Shown: piece by piece, positions 19,390 to 27,731 of the stretch
Layout of the letters: each line of letters begins with the position of its first letter
Position numbering within the stretch: position 1 is the stretch's first letter
Assembly: GCA_002388665.1 (NCBI GenBank)
Contig: DGMY01000091.1
Coordinates: 36,188 to 100,187, forward strand
Length of the DNA: 64,000 nucleotides
DNA from: Opitutia bacterium UBA4506
GTDB lineage: Bacteria > Verrucomicrobiota > Verrucomicrobiia > Opitutales > Puniceicoccaceae
Direction of reading: 5' to 3'
The notes under the pieces: generated by a model
Seen by the model: only the letters and a program-made list of their open reading frames with translations
The model's database searches: none
What the model was told of the DNA's origin: nothing
Program-made: the position numbers and the translations under genes

Positions 19390-20898
19390 ATGAAACGGCA
19401 AGAAACCATAGCAGAACCAGACGTTGTCCTAATTGGCGGCGGAATCATGAGTGCCACCCTCGCAGTGCTGTTGCAGCAACTGGATCCTGGAATCGAGATC
19501 CAGATCGTCGAGGCGCTTGCGGAAGTCGCAAAAGAAAGTTCCAACCCTTGGAACAATGCGGGAACCGGGCATGCAGCTCTTTGTGAGTTGAACTACACGA
19601 GCGAACGCCCCGATGGATCTGTCGATATATCCAAGGCACTGCAGATCAATGAGTCGTTTGAACTCTCGCGGCAGTTTTGGTCTTCGTTGGTCGAATCCGG
19701 GATCCTTGGAGATCCGTCCGAGTTCATTACGCAGGTTCCTCATATGAGTTTCGTGCAAGGGGAGGATAACTGCCAGTACCTCCGCCGCCGTTTCGATACG
19801 ATGAAGTCCCACCATTTCTTCGAGGAGATGGAGTTTGCCGAGGATGAATCGACGATCGCCGATTGGGCTCCTTTGCTGTTGAAGGGCCGTGAAAAGGGGA
19901 CACCTATCGCGGTGACTCGTGCGGTGAGTGGAACCGATGTAAATTTCGGGGCTTTGACTCGCGCCTTGGTGCGCTACTTGGATGCCTTGCCGAATGTAAA
20001 GATAGCCACGCATCACCAGGTGCGTGACATCAAGAAGGCGAAAGATGGGCGGTGGCACCTGACCGTGCGGAATCTCGAGAAGAAGATTAACCGTAGCGTC
20101 GTCGCGCCGTTTATTTTCGTTGGAGCAGGTGGTGCCTCCCTTCCTCTCCTTCAGAAGTCGGGCATCCCCGAGGGGAAAGGTTTCGGTGGGTTCCCCGTCA
20201 GTGGACAGTTTCTCGTCTGCAGCAATCCGGATATCGTCAACGAACACCACGCTAAGGTATACGGGAAGGCGGCCGTAGGCTCGCCCCCCATGTCGGTACC
20301 GCATCTTGATACACGGATCATTGACGGAAAGCGCTCGATCCTGTTCGGCCCGTACGCCGGGTTTTCTCCGAAATTCCTCAAGTCAGGATCCTATTTTGAC
20401 CTTCCCGGCTCAGTGAGGTTGTCGAACCTCCGGCCGATGCTGGCCGTGGGGAAGAACAATATGGATTTGACCCGTTACCTAATCAATCAGGTGCGGCAAA
20501 GTAGCGAGGACAGGATGGATGCTTTGCGAGAGTTCTTTCCCGCGGCAGAGTCGAGCGATTGGTCGCTGCGGACTGCCGGTCAGCGAGTGCAGATTATCAA
20601 GCAGGATCCGGACAAGGGCGGCGTTCTCCAGTTTGGCACCGAGATCGTCGCTGCAGAGGACGGTTCGATTGCTGCTCTGCTCGGCGCCTCGCCGGGGGCA
20701 TCGACTGCCGTTTCTACCATGATGGAGGTGATCGAACGTTGCTTTGGCGATCGAATGGAAGGCTGGGCGGCAAAGATCCAGGAACTGGTTCCAGGGTATG
20801 GAATGGATCTCGCTCAAAATCGTGAAGAGTTCATTCGCCTGCGCGAACGTTCGAGTCAACTCTTGAACTTAGCGGGAGGTATACCCGTCAAGGCATAG
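19390..20898 (+). CDS. mqo: malate:quinone oxidoreductase
   Basis: Membrane-associated FAD enzyme oxidising malate to oxaloacetate and reducing quinone, an alternative to NAD malate dehydrogenase in the TCA cycle. 502 residues, typical. Visible: FAD motif VVLIGGGIMSATLAVLL at the N-terminus, the family signature SSNPWNNAGTGHAALCELNYT, ISKALQINESFELSRQFW, VPHMSFVQGEDN, and the C-terminal GASPGASTAVSTMMEVI. No operon partner: it is divergent from the serine-hydrolase-like gene upstream (141 bp) and has a 128-bp gap downstream. Confidence 0.96.
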   Translation: MKRQETIAEPDVVLIGGGIMSATLAVLLQQLDPGIEIQIVEALAEVAKESSNPWNNAGTGHAALCELNYTSERPDGSVDISKALQINESFELSRQFWSSLVESGILGDPSEFITQVPHMSFVQGEDNCQYLRRRFDTMKSHHFFEEMEFAEDESTIADWAPLLLKGREKGTPIAVTRAVSGTDVNFGALTRALVRYLDALPNVKIATHHQVRDIKKAKDGRWHLTVRNLEKKINRSVVAPFIFVGAGGASLPLLQKSGIPEGKGFGGFPVSGQFLVCSNPDIVNEHHAKVYGKAAVGSPPMSVPHLDTRIIDGKRSILFGPYAGFSPKFLKSGSYFDLPGSVRLSNLRPMLAVGKNNMDLTRYLINQVRQSSEDRMDALREFFPAAESSDWSLRTAGQRVQIIKQDPDKGGVLQFGTEIVAAEDGSIAALLGASPGASTAVSTMMEVIERCFGDRMEGWAAKIQELVPGYGMDLAQNREEFIRLRERSSQLLNLAGGIPVKA

Positions 20899-21026
20899 AA
20901 GGCTGCTGAATTGATCGAAGTTCGAGCAATGATTAGCTTTGTGTTTGGGGTCATTTCTGCGAGAGAATCGGATCACGGCTGACGCTTGGCGGAGTCCTGT
21001 TCGCTACTCAGTCAGCTCCCATTGTT

Positions 21027-21800
21027 ATGTTGAACTTCCTAAAAACCCTCTGTCTTTTACTTCCTGTGCTCAATTTCTCACATATCGGGCTAGCCGAATC
21101 TTCGAACCTCCAAGTGATTTTCAAATTGGACGATGTCCGGAGAGCAGGGGACGACGTACCCGACAATTGGCGTCGGGTGTATGAATTTGCGCAGGCGCAG
21201 CAGGTACCCGTCTCGATGGGGGTGATCTGCAATTCATTGGAGGGCGACAGTTCTACTTATTCCGACACTTTGAAGAGTTGGCATGATAGCGGGCTGGTCG
21301 AACTCTGGAACCACGGTTATGCTCATCGGCGGTGGGAAGAGCAGGGAAAGAAGGGTTCCGAGTTTTCGGGAACCGATCTGCAAACCCAGGAGGATACGCT
21401 TCTCAAGTCACAGGAGTTGGGGAAGGATGAAATCGGGGTGGTCTTCACTACCTTTGGGGCTCCGTACAACTGGATTGATCAGAACACTGTGACCGCAATG
21501 GAAAACGTCCCTGATCTGAAGGTTTGGCTGTACGGCCCGAGCGAACCCGTGGAGGGAGTGGTGGTTCTCAAAAGAAACCGCCACGTGAAGCTTGAGCCGA
21601 AGGTGGGGATGGTGAGATTTGAGCAATTTCGGAAAGCATTTGTGTCGAGCGCCATCAGTTCACCACTCGTGCTCCAAGGGCATCCCGGGCAGTGGGATGA
21701 TCTCGATTTTGCAGATTTCGAAGAGATCGTAGCCTACTTACAGGAGCAGGGCGTTGCGTTTGCGTTGCCCCGCGATTTCATCACTCCGCAGGAGAAGTAG
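21027..21800 (+). CDS. exported polysaccharide deacetylase-like (NodB-fold) protein
   Basis: 257 residues. The N-terminus MLNFLKTLCLLLPVLNFSHIGLAES is a signal peptide. Residues FKLDDVRR (Asp35, Asp36) and ELWNHGYAHR (His96, His100) match the metal-binding Asp and HxxxH of carbohydrate esterase family 4, and GHP near the end (LVLQGHPGQW) matches the catalytic His motif. The substrate is unknown; family members remove N- or O-acetyl groups from glycans. Its last 20 bases overlap the 3' end of the convergent AraC gene. Sits beside an AraC regulator and a propeller protein that may belong to glycan use. Confidence 0.78.
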   Translation: MLNFLKTLCLLLPVLNFSHIGLAESSNLQVIFKLDDVRRAGDDVPDNWRRVYEFAQAQQVPVSMGVICNSLEGDSSTYSDTLKSWHDSGLVELWNHGYAHRRWEEQGKKGSEFSGTDLQTQEDTLLKSQELGKDEIGVVFTTFGAPYNWIDQNTVTAMENVPDLKVWLYGPSEPVEGVVVLKRNRHVKLEPKVGMVRFEQFRKAFVSSAISSPLVLQGHPGQWDDLDFADFEEIVAYLQEQGVAFALPRDFITPQEK

Positions 21801-22722
21801 GAATTTTTCTCTGGTGCGGGTCGGACCTCGCAGCGGGATTCTTCGAGCCTTTGTCGGGAGTCGGGCGAATCATTTGTGCTCGAAATCTTCCGGGGCTCAC
21901 ACCCTTCCGCCGGCGAAACCAATTTACGAAGAGCGAATCGGAACGAAACCCGATGGAGTAGGCGAGTTCCTTGACCGGAATCTCTGAAACCTGGAGAAGA
22001 TCGCAGGCCTTTTGGAGTCGTCGCTTCTCCCAGTACTTGCTGAGGCTTATCCCGAGTTCTTGCAGAAAGAGACGGTTCAAATGTACGTGGCTGAGATTGG
22101 AGATCCTTTTCAGATCGCTGGTCGGGAGGCCCTGCTGGAGCGGAGATTCGTTAAGGATGCGGCAGGCCGCCAAGAGTCGTTCGTCGTTGGATCTGAAATA
22201 CGTGGAGCTCGCCGCGGATTCGATCATGATGGCGATCCACTCTTTGAGCCATGCGTAGAAGTAGATCTGGACCTGAAGAAAATCGGGGTAGTTTGATTCT
22301 TCGCGGTGGAAGGATCGGTGCGATTGGGATTCCGGGAACTTTTGTTGAAGAAAATCGACGAGGATTCCCGCGTTCTCCAGGAGCTTCGGATGAGAAGATC
22401 TGTGGAGAACAGCTGGCTCCTCCAAGCGAAAGAAATTTTCTCCGTTCGGCCATTGTGATCGGAAGTGGATGGATAGCAGGTGAGCATCGGGGCTAAATGT
22501 GTGGCGGGATTCACCTTCGGGAAGGAGAATCCAATGGTTGGGGTTTACTACCGTGGTCCGGTTCTTATGGGTGTATTTCAACTTTCCGGATCGAAGGAAC
22601 CACGCCCAGCTGCCGCTTCCTGGTGTCCTGTTTACATCCATCTGGAGAGGGTCGGGTTCGTGATCGTAGGCCCAAATCAACTCGTTGTGTAGACAGGCGT
22701 GGTCGTGGAGAGAGAGGTTCAT
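21781..22722 (-). CDS. AraC-family transcriptional regulator
   Basis: 313 residues. The N-terminal half (about 1-110) is a cupin-like sensor region (WILLPEGESRHTFSPDAHLLSIHF), and the C-terminal half carries two helix-turn-helix motifs (ISNLSHVHLNRLFLQELGISLSKYWEKRRLQKACDLL and VKELAYSIGFRSDSLFVNWFRRRKGVSPGRFR), the usual AraC/XylS arrangement. It is divergent from the BNR-4 propeller gene with a 94-bp AT-rich interval between starts, so it probably controls that gene and its own. Its 3' end overlaps the convergent deacetylase-like gene by 20 bp. The inducer, likely a sugar, is not known. Confidence 0.9.
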   Translation of the reverse strand: MNLSLHDHACLHNELIWAYDHEPDPLQMDVNRTPGSGSWAWFLRSGKLKYTHKNRTTVVNPNHWILLPEGESRHTFSPDAHLLSIHFRSQWPNGENFFRLEEPAVLHRSSHPKLLENAGILVDFLQQKFPESQSHRSFHREESNYPDFLQVQIYFYAWLKEWIAIMIESAASSTYFRSNDERLLAACRILNESPLQQGLPTSDLKRISNLSHVHLNRLFLQELGISLSKYWEKRRLQKACDLLQVSEIPVKELAYSIGFRSDSLFVNWFRRRKGVSPGRFRAQMIRPTPDKGSKNPAARSDPHQRKIPTSPAE

Positions 22723-22816
22723 CGCGAATCCGAATGATAGAAAAATAAAATAAAAATAGAAATCGTAAAATCAGAATCGATTGCGTCCGGGCCTGTCTTT
22801 TCGAGAAACTTGGGGA
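22723..22816. promoter_or_regulatory. divergent promoter region between AraC regulator and BNR-4 gene
   Basis: 94 bp between the start codons, with a strongly A/T-rich block at about 22735-22780 that contrasts with the GC-rich surroundings. A likely binding site for the AraC regulator. No inverted or direct repeat stands out clearly enough to name an operator. Confidence 0.45.
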
Positions 22817-24181
22817 ATGAATAACCCTCAGGAACCGATCTCCCCACGACGAATCGACGGCTATCGCGGCATATGGTACGAACTCGGCCATAAGTATGAG
22901 TACGGGGATCGCTATTCGGGGGGCTTGGGTACTTATACGGCTTATCACCAGCCCGCTGCGGTGTACTCGGCGAAACACGAAAAGACCTTTTTCACTTATG
23001 GAGGGGCGCCCACGGAGGACGCAAGGCACCTATTAATCATGGTGTCGTACTACGATCATCGCACGGGTATGGTCCCAAAGCCGGTTGTGGTATGCGATAA
23101 AATGGGGGTCGATGATCCACACGATAATGGGGCCGTTCAGGTGGATGATGAGGGATACGTCTATGTTTTTGTCAGTGGACGAAATACTGCGCGAATGGGA
23201 CTGATTTACCGCAGTCGCGAACCGGGTAGCATCGATGGTTTCGATCTCCTCTCGGAACAGGAGGTAACCTATCCACAGGTGTGGCGACACGTAGACGAGG
23301 GATTCTTTTTCCTCTTTACCAAGTACGTAAAGGGGAAGCGGGGGCCGTCACGTGAGCTGTATTGGAAAACCAGTGGCAATGGGGTCGACTGGAGTGAAGA
23401 TCATAAGCTGGCGGGCTTCGAAGGGCATTACCAGGTATCGGGCTGCTCGGGGCGAAAGGTGGCTACGTTCTTCAATTGGCACCCGGAAAGTGAGAATAAC
23501 GACCGGACCAATATCTACTATGCGGAGACCGTGGATTTTGGAAAGACCTGGACCACGGCCGACGGAAAGGCGCTGGAGTTGCCTTTGGATGATCCGGGCA
23601 ATCCTGCCTTGGTCGTCGACTATCGGGCCGAGGGACGCGTTGTCTTTACTTGTGATCTTAGCTTCGACGAGATGGGCAATCCCATTCTTTTGTACGTGTG
23701 CAGTTGCGACGGAAACCCCGGTCCGCAAGGATACCCCCGCGAGTTTCGGGTTACCCGTTGGGATGGAAAGAAGTGGCATACTCATGTAATCTCCCCGACA
23801 TCTCATAATTTTGACATGGGGAGCCTCTACGTGGAGGAGGGGTTGTGGCGCGTAATCGTCCCGTCAGAAGGCGGTCCGGATCCCTTCGGAACTGGTGGAG
23901 AGGTCGTAGTGTGGATCAGCCGGGACCAAGGTGAAAGCTGGACGCGTGAACAGCAGGTAACTGAGGGAAGCCAATACAATAACAGTCACGTCCGCAGGCC
24001 CGTAGGAGCAAAGGATCCATTTTACGCATTCTGGGCGGATGGGGAGACCAAGGAAATGAGCGCTTCCCGCCTCTATTTTTGCGATTCTACCGGGCAGTCG
24101 GTCTGCTCTCTGCCCTATGATATGGATGAAGATCTCTATCAGGCCGTTCCTCGGGTAGATACTGCGGTAGAGCATCCATAA
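22817..24181 (+). CDS. BNR-4 repeat beta-propeller protein
   Basis: 454 residues from the ATG at 22817, preceded by a TGGGGA purine tract; a TTG at 22781 is a less likely start. The opening DGYRGIWYELGHKYEYGDRYSGGLGTY and the repeated aromatic/Asp motifs (YYAETVDFGKTWTTADGK, WISRDQGESWTREQQ) are those of BNR_4 proteins, a beta-propeller family that includes ulvan and other polysaccharide lyases and sialidase-like proteins. No signal peptide is visible, so cytoplasmic unless the start is misjudged. Divergent from an AraC regulator, which suggests inducible use in glycan degradation. The exact activity cannot be assigned. Confidence 0.8.
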   Translation: MNNPQEPISPRRIDGYRGIWYELGHKYEYGDRYSGGLGTYTAYHQPAAVYSAKHEKTFFTYGGAPTEDARHLLIMVSYYDHRTGMVPKPVVVCDKMGVDDPHDNGAVQVDDEGYVYVFVSGRNTARMGLIYRSREPGSIDGFDLLSEQEVTYPQVWRHVDEGFFFLFTKYVKGKRGPSRELYWKTSGNGVDWSEDHKLAGFEGHYQVSGCSGRKVATFFNWHPESENNDRTNIYYAETVDFGKTWTTADGKALELPLDDPGNPALVVDYRAEGRVVFTCDLSFDEMGNPILLYVCSCDGNPGPQGYPREFRVTRWDGKKWHTHVISPTSHNFDMGSLYVEEGLWRVIVPSEGGPDPFGTGGEVVVWISRDQGESWTREQQVTEGSQYNNSHVRRPVGAKDPFYAFWADGETKEMSASRLYFCDSTGQSVCSLPYDMDEDLYQAVPRVDTAVEHP

Positions 24182-24489
24182 GGTCATCGCGGTTCGCTTG
24201 AACGCGGACTATCCAGGGAGAGAGTCGCTGCAGCCGGGGGCTGTCTGGCATCCTACGTTGGAGATTCGGGCTGTCGATCTGCGCGAAGGTAGAGGGCTCG
24301 GTAGGCTATGGGTAGCCAGACGGTTGTGGACCCGTTGAGTTGAATCCTTCGGGGTGTGGATGCACCGGCGAAGCGATGACTTTGCCGGCCTTGGATTCGT
24401 TGAATCACCGTGTCGTGATTTTTACGGATTCTACCCGAGAATTTGCGAGTCATGCGCCTCGAATTGTGGCAAGTTAGTAGACCTAGCAT
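24182..24489. other. intergenic region, no gene seen
   Basis: 308 bp between two same-strand genes. A weak 6-bp hairpin AATCAC/GTGATT (24403-24420) is followed by TTT but is too weak to call. Short frames here have no recognisable start context or family. The choloylglycine hydrolase-like gene probably has its own promoter in this interval. Confidence 0.5.
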
Positions 24490-25596
24490 ATGAATATCTT
24501 ACCATTGTTATCTCGTCGCTCCATCGCGGTTTCCTCCTTACTTTCTTTCCTGAGTCTCGGTGTATCCGAATCTCATGCATGCACGAGTCTACTGTTGGAG
24601 ACTGCGGATGGTGGGCATGTCTACGGCCGTACGATGGAGTTCGGTTATGAATTGGAATCCGAGGGATTGTTTGTGCCACGGGGTATGGCAAACCAGGGGA
24701 CCGGTCCGGCGAAAAACCCTGGTAAGGAGTGGAAGTCTGACTATGCCGTGATTGGGATGGCTGCGTTGAATCAGGATTTTGTGGTCGACGGGATCAATGA
24801 AAAAGGGCTCGTGGGCGGCATCCTCTATTTCCCGGGGTTTGCAGAGTATACCAGTCCCGACGAAGCTGATGCCTCCAAAGCGGTAGCGCCGTGGGAGTTT
24901 TTGACATGGGCCCTGGGTACCTGCTCATCCGTGGAAGAAATCAAAGCGAAGATCGACGAGGTACAGGTCATCGGCCTCAAGGTTCCAGGTCCCAACTTTA
25001 TCCCACCCTTTCACTACACATTCCACGATGCCGAGGGGAAATCCATTGTCATCGAGCCGACTGGCGGCGAGTTGAAGGTTTTTGATAATCCGTTTGGCGT
25101 GATGACGAATTCCCCGACGTTCGATTGGCATCTGACCAACATGCGAAACTACGTAAAACTCTCTCCAGAGAATGTGGATTCATTCACGGTGAAGGGCACA
25201 AAGGTGGATTCATTTGGGCAAGGCTCGGGCTGGTTGGGAATTCCCGGTGACCCGACGCCACCATCTCGATTCATCCGTGCCTTGGCCTTTAGCATGACTC
25301 CGGAGCCCGAGCCGAGCGGGATCAAGAGCGTCCGCCTTGCCGAACACGTAATGAATAATTTTGACATCCCCTATGGTTCGATCCGTCCAGCGGGTAAACC
25401 CAAGAAGGGAGAGTTCGATTACACGCAGTGGACTGCCATCGTGGATATCGAGAACCGTTTGTATTACATCAAGACCTACAACAACCAAATGCTCCAATCG
25501 ATCTCATTCGATGATTTCGATCTCGAGGGTGAGGTTGCGGTAAAGGCTCCAATCGCCGATGACCTGAGTGTCTCGAAGTTGGAATTTCCCAATTGA
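24490..25596 (+). CDS. exported choloylglycine hydrolase / penicillin V acylase-like Ntn hydrolase
   Basis: 368 residues. A signal peptide (about 1-30, ending ESHA) is followed at once by Cys31 (CTSLLLETADGGHVYGRTMEF), which would become the N-terminal nucleophile on cleavage, as in exported members of the C59/choloylglycine hydrolase family. Further family features: Asp and Asn in NEKGLVGGILYFPG, VMTNSPTFDWHLTNMRNY, and a C-terminal YTQWTAIVDIENRLYYIKTYNN. Known substrates are conjugated bile acids, penicillin V and N-acyl homoserine lactones. In a likely environmental bacterium an N-acyl amide such as a quorum signal is more plausible than bile salts, but this is inference. Confidence 0.88.
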   Translation: MNILPLLSRRSIAVSSLLSFLSLGVSESHACTSLLLETADGGHVYGRTMEFGYELESEGLFVPRGMANQGTGPAKNPGKEWKSDYAVIGMAALNQDFVVDGINEKGLVGGILYFPGFAEYTSPDEADASKAVAPWEFLTWALGTCSSVEEIKAKIDEVQVIGLKVPGPNFIPPFHYTFHDAEGKSIVIEPTGGELKVFDNPFGVMTNSPTFDWHLTNMRNYVKLSPENVDSFTVKGTKVDSFGQGSGWLGIPGDPTPPSRFIRALAFSMTPEPEPSGIKSVRLAEHVMNNFDIPYGSIRPAGKPKKGEFDYTQWTAIVDIENRLYYIKTYNNQMLQSISFDDFDLEGEVAVKAPIADDLSVSKLEFPN

Positions 25597-25906
25597 TAGC
25601 GGCCGCCGGTCGATCTCCGTTCCCTGAGCAATTCGGAGTTCCTGTCTAACTGCCGTTTCATTGCGGCAGGAAGGCCCCCTCATCCAGTTTGCCTTGGGGA
25701 GGGGATCGACCACCGGCTTTCTCTGGATTCACATAATCCGTTTGAGACACGATTAGGGCCTCGGCTTGTCGCGAACGGACGAGTCGGCTACGATTTCGCT
25801 GTACGTGGCGACAGTCTCGGATCGTTGTAGCGTTTCGTTTCCCACTCGGGCGATCTGGTGTTCTGGCTACGAATGGTTCCCGTAGGGTCAGCCCACCGTA
25901 TTGGGC
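25597..25906. other. intergenic region, no gene seen
   Basis: About 310 bp between the choloylglycine-hydrolase-like gene and the terminator of the convergent ahp operon. A 6-bp hairpin CTGCCG/CGGCAG near 25651-25670 lacks a T-run. Frames in this interval have no supportable gene. Confidence 0.5.
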
Positions 25907-25941
25907 AAAAAAAAGAAGCACTGTCCGAAAACAGTGCTTCT
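25907..25941 (-). terminator. strong intrinsic terminator of ahpC-ahpD
   Basis: Perfect 11-bp stem AGAAGCACTGT / ACAGTGCTTCT with a 6-nt loop; read on the minus strand it is followed by eight T residues (25907-25914). It lies 24 bp after the ahpD stop. Confidence 0.93.
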
Positions 25942-25965
25942 TGGTGAAAAGATGAATCTTCCCGG

Positions 25966-26496
25966 TTACCCTTCGGCGGATTCGAGGGCTACGGCCACCC
26001 CGTGAAGGATGGCTGCGATGCGGACCGCATCGTGGACGTTATCCTCGGTCATGCCTCCTTTTTTGACGGCGGCTTCGTGTGCTTTGAGGCACATTTCGCA
26101 ACCGGCCAAAGCGGCGGGTCCAATCGAGAACAGCTCGAAGTTTTCTTTTGAGCTCGCGACCTGCTGCATCCGCATCATGCGAAGATTGGCCGGGCGCTTG
26201 TTGTAGGCGTCCGAGTTCATGAGATGACGGAACCGATAGTAGATCGTGTTCATTCCCATGATGGAAGCCGCGCCGCGGGCGTCTTCGAGGATCGCGTCGG
26301 AGACTCCCGCACTTTTCGCGTCGGCGAGAACTGCAGCAGTGAGCTCCGGGTGGCGGAGGAAGTAGGCTGCGGTGAGTGCCGTACCCCAGGTTTGCTCCTC
26401 GGAGAGGGATTCCCCTTCGAGTACGCGCTTGAGGTTGATACGGAGGTCCTTTGCCTCTTCGGGAAGCTTCGAGAGAAGTTCTTTAACCTGATCCAT
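25966..26496 (-). CDS. ahpD: alkyl hydroperoxide reductase AhpD-like protein
   Basis: CMD-fold (carboxymuconolactone decarboxylase-like) thiol reductase that reduces AhpC, cytoplasmic. 176 residues from ATG at 26496, which directly follows ahpC; a longer upstream frame has no family similarity. The redox motif GCEMCLKAHE is present (C133, C136, H140), with upstream Glu121 as expected for the proton relay. Starts 5 bp after the ahpC stop, so the pair forms one operon ending in a strong terminator. With ahpD present and no ahpF nearby, AhpC is probably recycled by AhpD and a lipoamide-type donor, as in Mycobacterium. Confidence 0.93.
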   Translation of the reverse strand: MDQVKELLSKLPEEAKDLRINLKRVLEGESLSEEQTWGTALTAAYFLRHPELTAAVLADAKSAGVSDAILEDARGAASIMGMNTIYYRFRHLMNSDAYNKRPANLRMMRMQQVASSKENFELFSIGPAALAGCEMCLKAHEAAVKKGGMTEDNVHDAVRIAAILHGVAVALESAEG

Positions 26497-26501
26497 ACGA
26501 A

Positions 26502-27029
26502 TTAGACCTTGATGGTTTCTTCGCCCTTGTTCCAGTTGCAGGGGCAGAGTTCGTCGGATTGGATGGCGTCGAGAATACGGATGATCTCTTTCACGTTGCG
26601 TCCAACGCTCAGGTTGTTCGCTGCGGAGTACTGAACTACGCCGTGTGGATCGACGATAAAGGTGGCCCGTAGGCAAACGCTTTCTTCTTTGTCCAGGATG
26701 CCGAGTTCGTTGGCCAATTTAGGAGCTGCGATGAGTGGGAACTTGAGACCTTTGAGGTCTTCGTGGTCATTGCGCCAAGCCAGGTGGCAGAACTCATTGT
26801 CGGCACTGCCGCCGATGACAACGGTATCGCGGTCTTCGAACTCGTCGAGGTTCTTGTTGAACTCAACGATTTCGGTTGGGCAGACGAAGGTGAAGTCTTT
26901 CGGGTAGAAGAAGTATACCTTCCACATGCCTTCGTAGCTCTTGTCCGTGAGGTCGATGAGGTCGTCGTTTGTGAGGCCGTTGCAGGCCTTTACTTTGAAT
27001 TCAGGGAACTGGTCGCCTACTGTGATCAT
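26502..27029 (-). CDS. ahpC: peroxiredoxin AhpC
   Basis: Thiol peroxidase reducing H2O2, organic peroxides and peroxynitrite. 175 residues from the ATG at 27029 (MITVGDQFPEF, the family start); an in-frame extension to 27131 is unlikely. The peroxidatic cysteine is Cys50 in DFTFVCPTE and the resolving site is ELCPCNW (C162, C164). Shorter than the E. coli 187-residue form and closer to the AhpD-partnered class. The 5' region is A/T-rich; no OxyR site could be recognised. First gene of a two-gene operon with ahpD. Confidence 0.95.
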   Translation of the reverse strand: MITVGDQFPEFKVKACNGLTNDDLIDLTDKSYEGMWKVYFFYPKDFTFVCPTEIVEFNKNLDEFEDRDTVVIGGSADNEFCHLAWRNDHEDLKGLKFPLIAAPKLANELGILDKEESVCLRATFIVDPHGVVQYSAANNLSVGRNVKEIIRILDAIQSDELCPCNWNKGEETIKV

Positions 27030-27340
27030 TGCTTTGTTTGGTTTATTTTCTAATTGAAGTGTAGAATGGGTAAGGCTGATAGGAGTCTCCTCCGAGTCAA
27101 GAAAGAGGGGGAGGTTTTTCTGGAAAAGCAACCTGGGCTTACAGTGCCGATCACTTTTGCTTCTGAGTAGGTGGTGATACCGGGTGGTCGGGCTAGTTGG
27201 GCCCCCGGTGGCGTCGATCGGAATCCGCAGGGTCGCACTCTAAGTAGCGAGCATTTCCGGGGTCGACCATTGGGGGCCGAATCGCATACTTGTCGATATG
27301 GGGTCCGTTGCTTCCTTCTGAGAATGGATCCTGGCAGGCG
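27030..27340. promoter_or_regulatory. divergent interval between ahpC and DUF2007 gene
   Basis: 311 bp between the two start codons. It must hold the ahpC promoter (minus strand); a TTGACT occurs on that strand at about 27096-27101, but no -10 at good spacing is clear. No gene is supported here. Confidence 0.4.
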
Positions 27341-27652
27341 ATGCACGAAGTTTTTCGACATATAGATTCCGCTACCGTAGGGCTGGTCAACGAAATCCTA
27401 AAGTCCGAGGGTATCCGTACAGTCATTCGAAATTGGAGCGGGTCCAATATCACCTCGGTACCCATCCCCGAGTTCTATCCCAACATTTCTGTTGAATCTC
27501 AAGATGAGGCGGATCGTTCCAAGGAGATCATCAAAGATTATTTTTCAGCGGGCAGGGATCCGGGAGATGATTGGATTTGTCCGAAATGTGGCGAGTCGGT
27601 TCCAGGGAATTTTCAGGAATGCTGGTCCTGTCAAACGTTGAGAGACCGTTGA
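27341..27652 (+). CDS. DUF2007-type protein with C-terminal zinc ribbon
   Basis: 103 residues from ATG at 27341, where the family pattern begins (MHEVFRHIDSATVGLVNEILKSEGI); an upstream in-frame start at 27290 would add unrelated sequence. The N-terminal part matches DUF2007/putative signal-transducing proteins (a small ACT-like fold). The C-terminus has CPKCGESVPGNFQECWSC, a four-cysteine zinc ribbon. Function unknown. Convergent with the sulfatase gene, 79 bp away. Confidence 0.78.
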   Translation: MHEVFRHIDSATVGLVNEILKSEGIRTVIRNWSGSNITSVPIPEFYPNISVESQDEADRSKEIIKDYFSAGRDPGDDWICPKCGESVPGNFQECWSCQTLRDR

Positions 27653-27731
27653 GTTCCCTTTCTTTCGTGAGCCGAAACGTTCGGCGATAGGAGGCTCTGG
27701 CTGTGGTCAAAACAGATTGCGATCGAGTGAT

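Noticed and set aside
24403..24423. hairpin AATCAC/GTGATT followed by TTT
   Set aside because: Only 6 bp of A/T-rich stem with three T residues; too weak to call.
24354..24650. 98-residue frame upstream of the choloylglycine-hydrolase-like gene
   Set aside because: It overlaps the signal peptide of that gene in another frame and has no family similarity.
27671..27685. hairpin GCCGAA/TTCGGC between the DUF2007 gene and the sulfatase
   Set aside because: No T-run on either strand, so it is not supported as a terminator.
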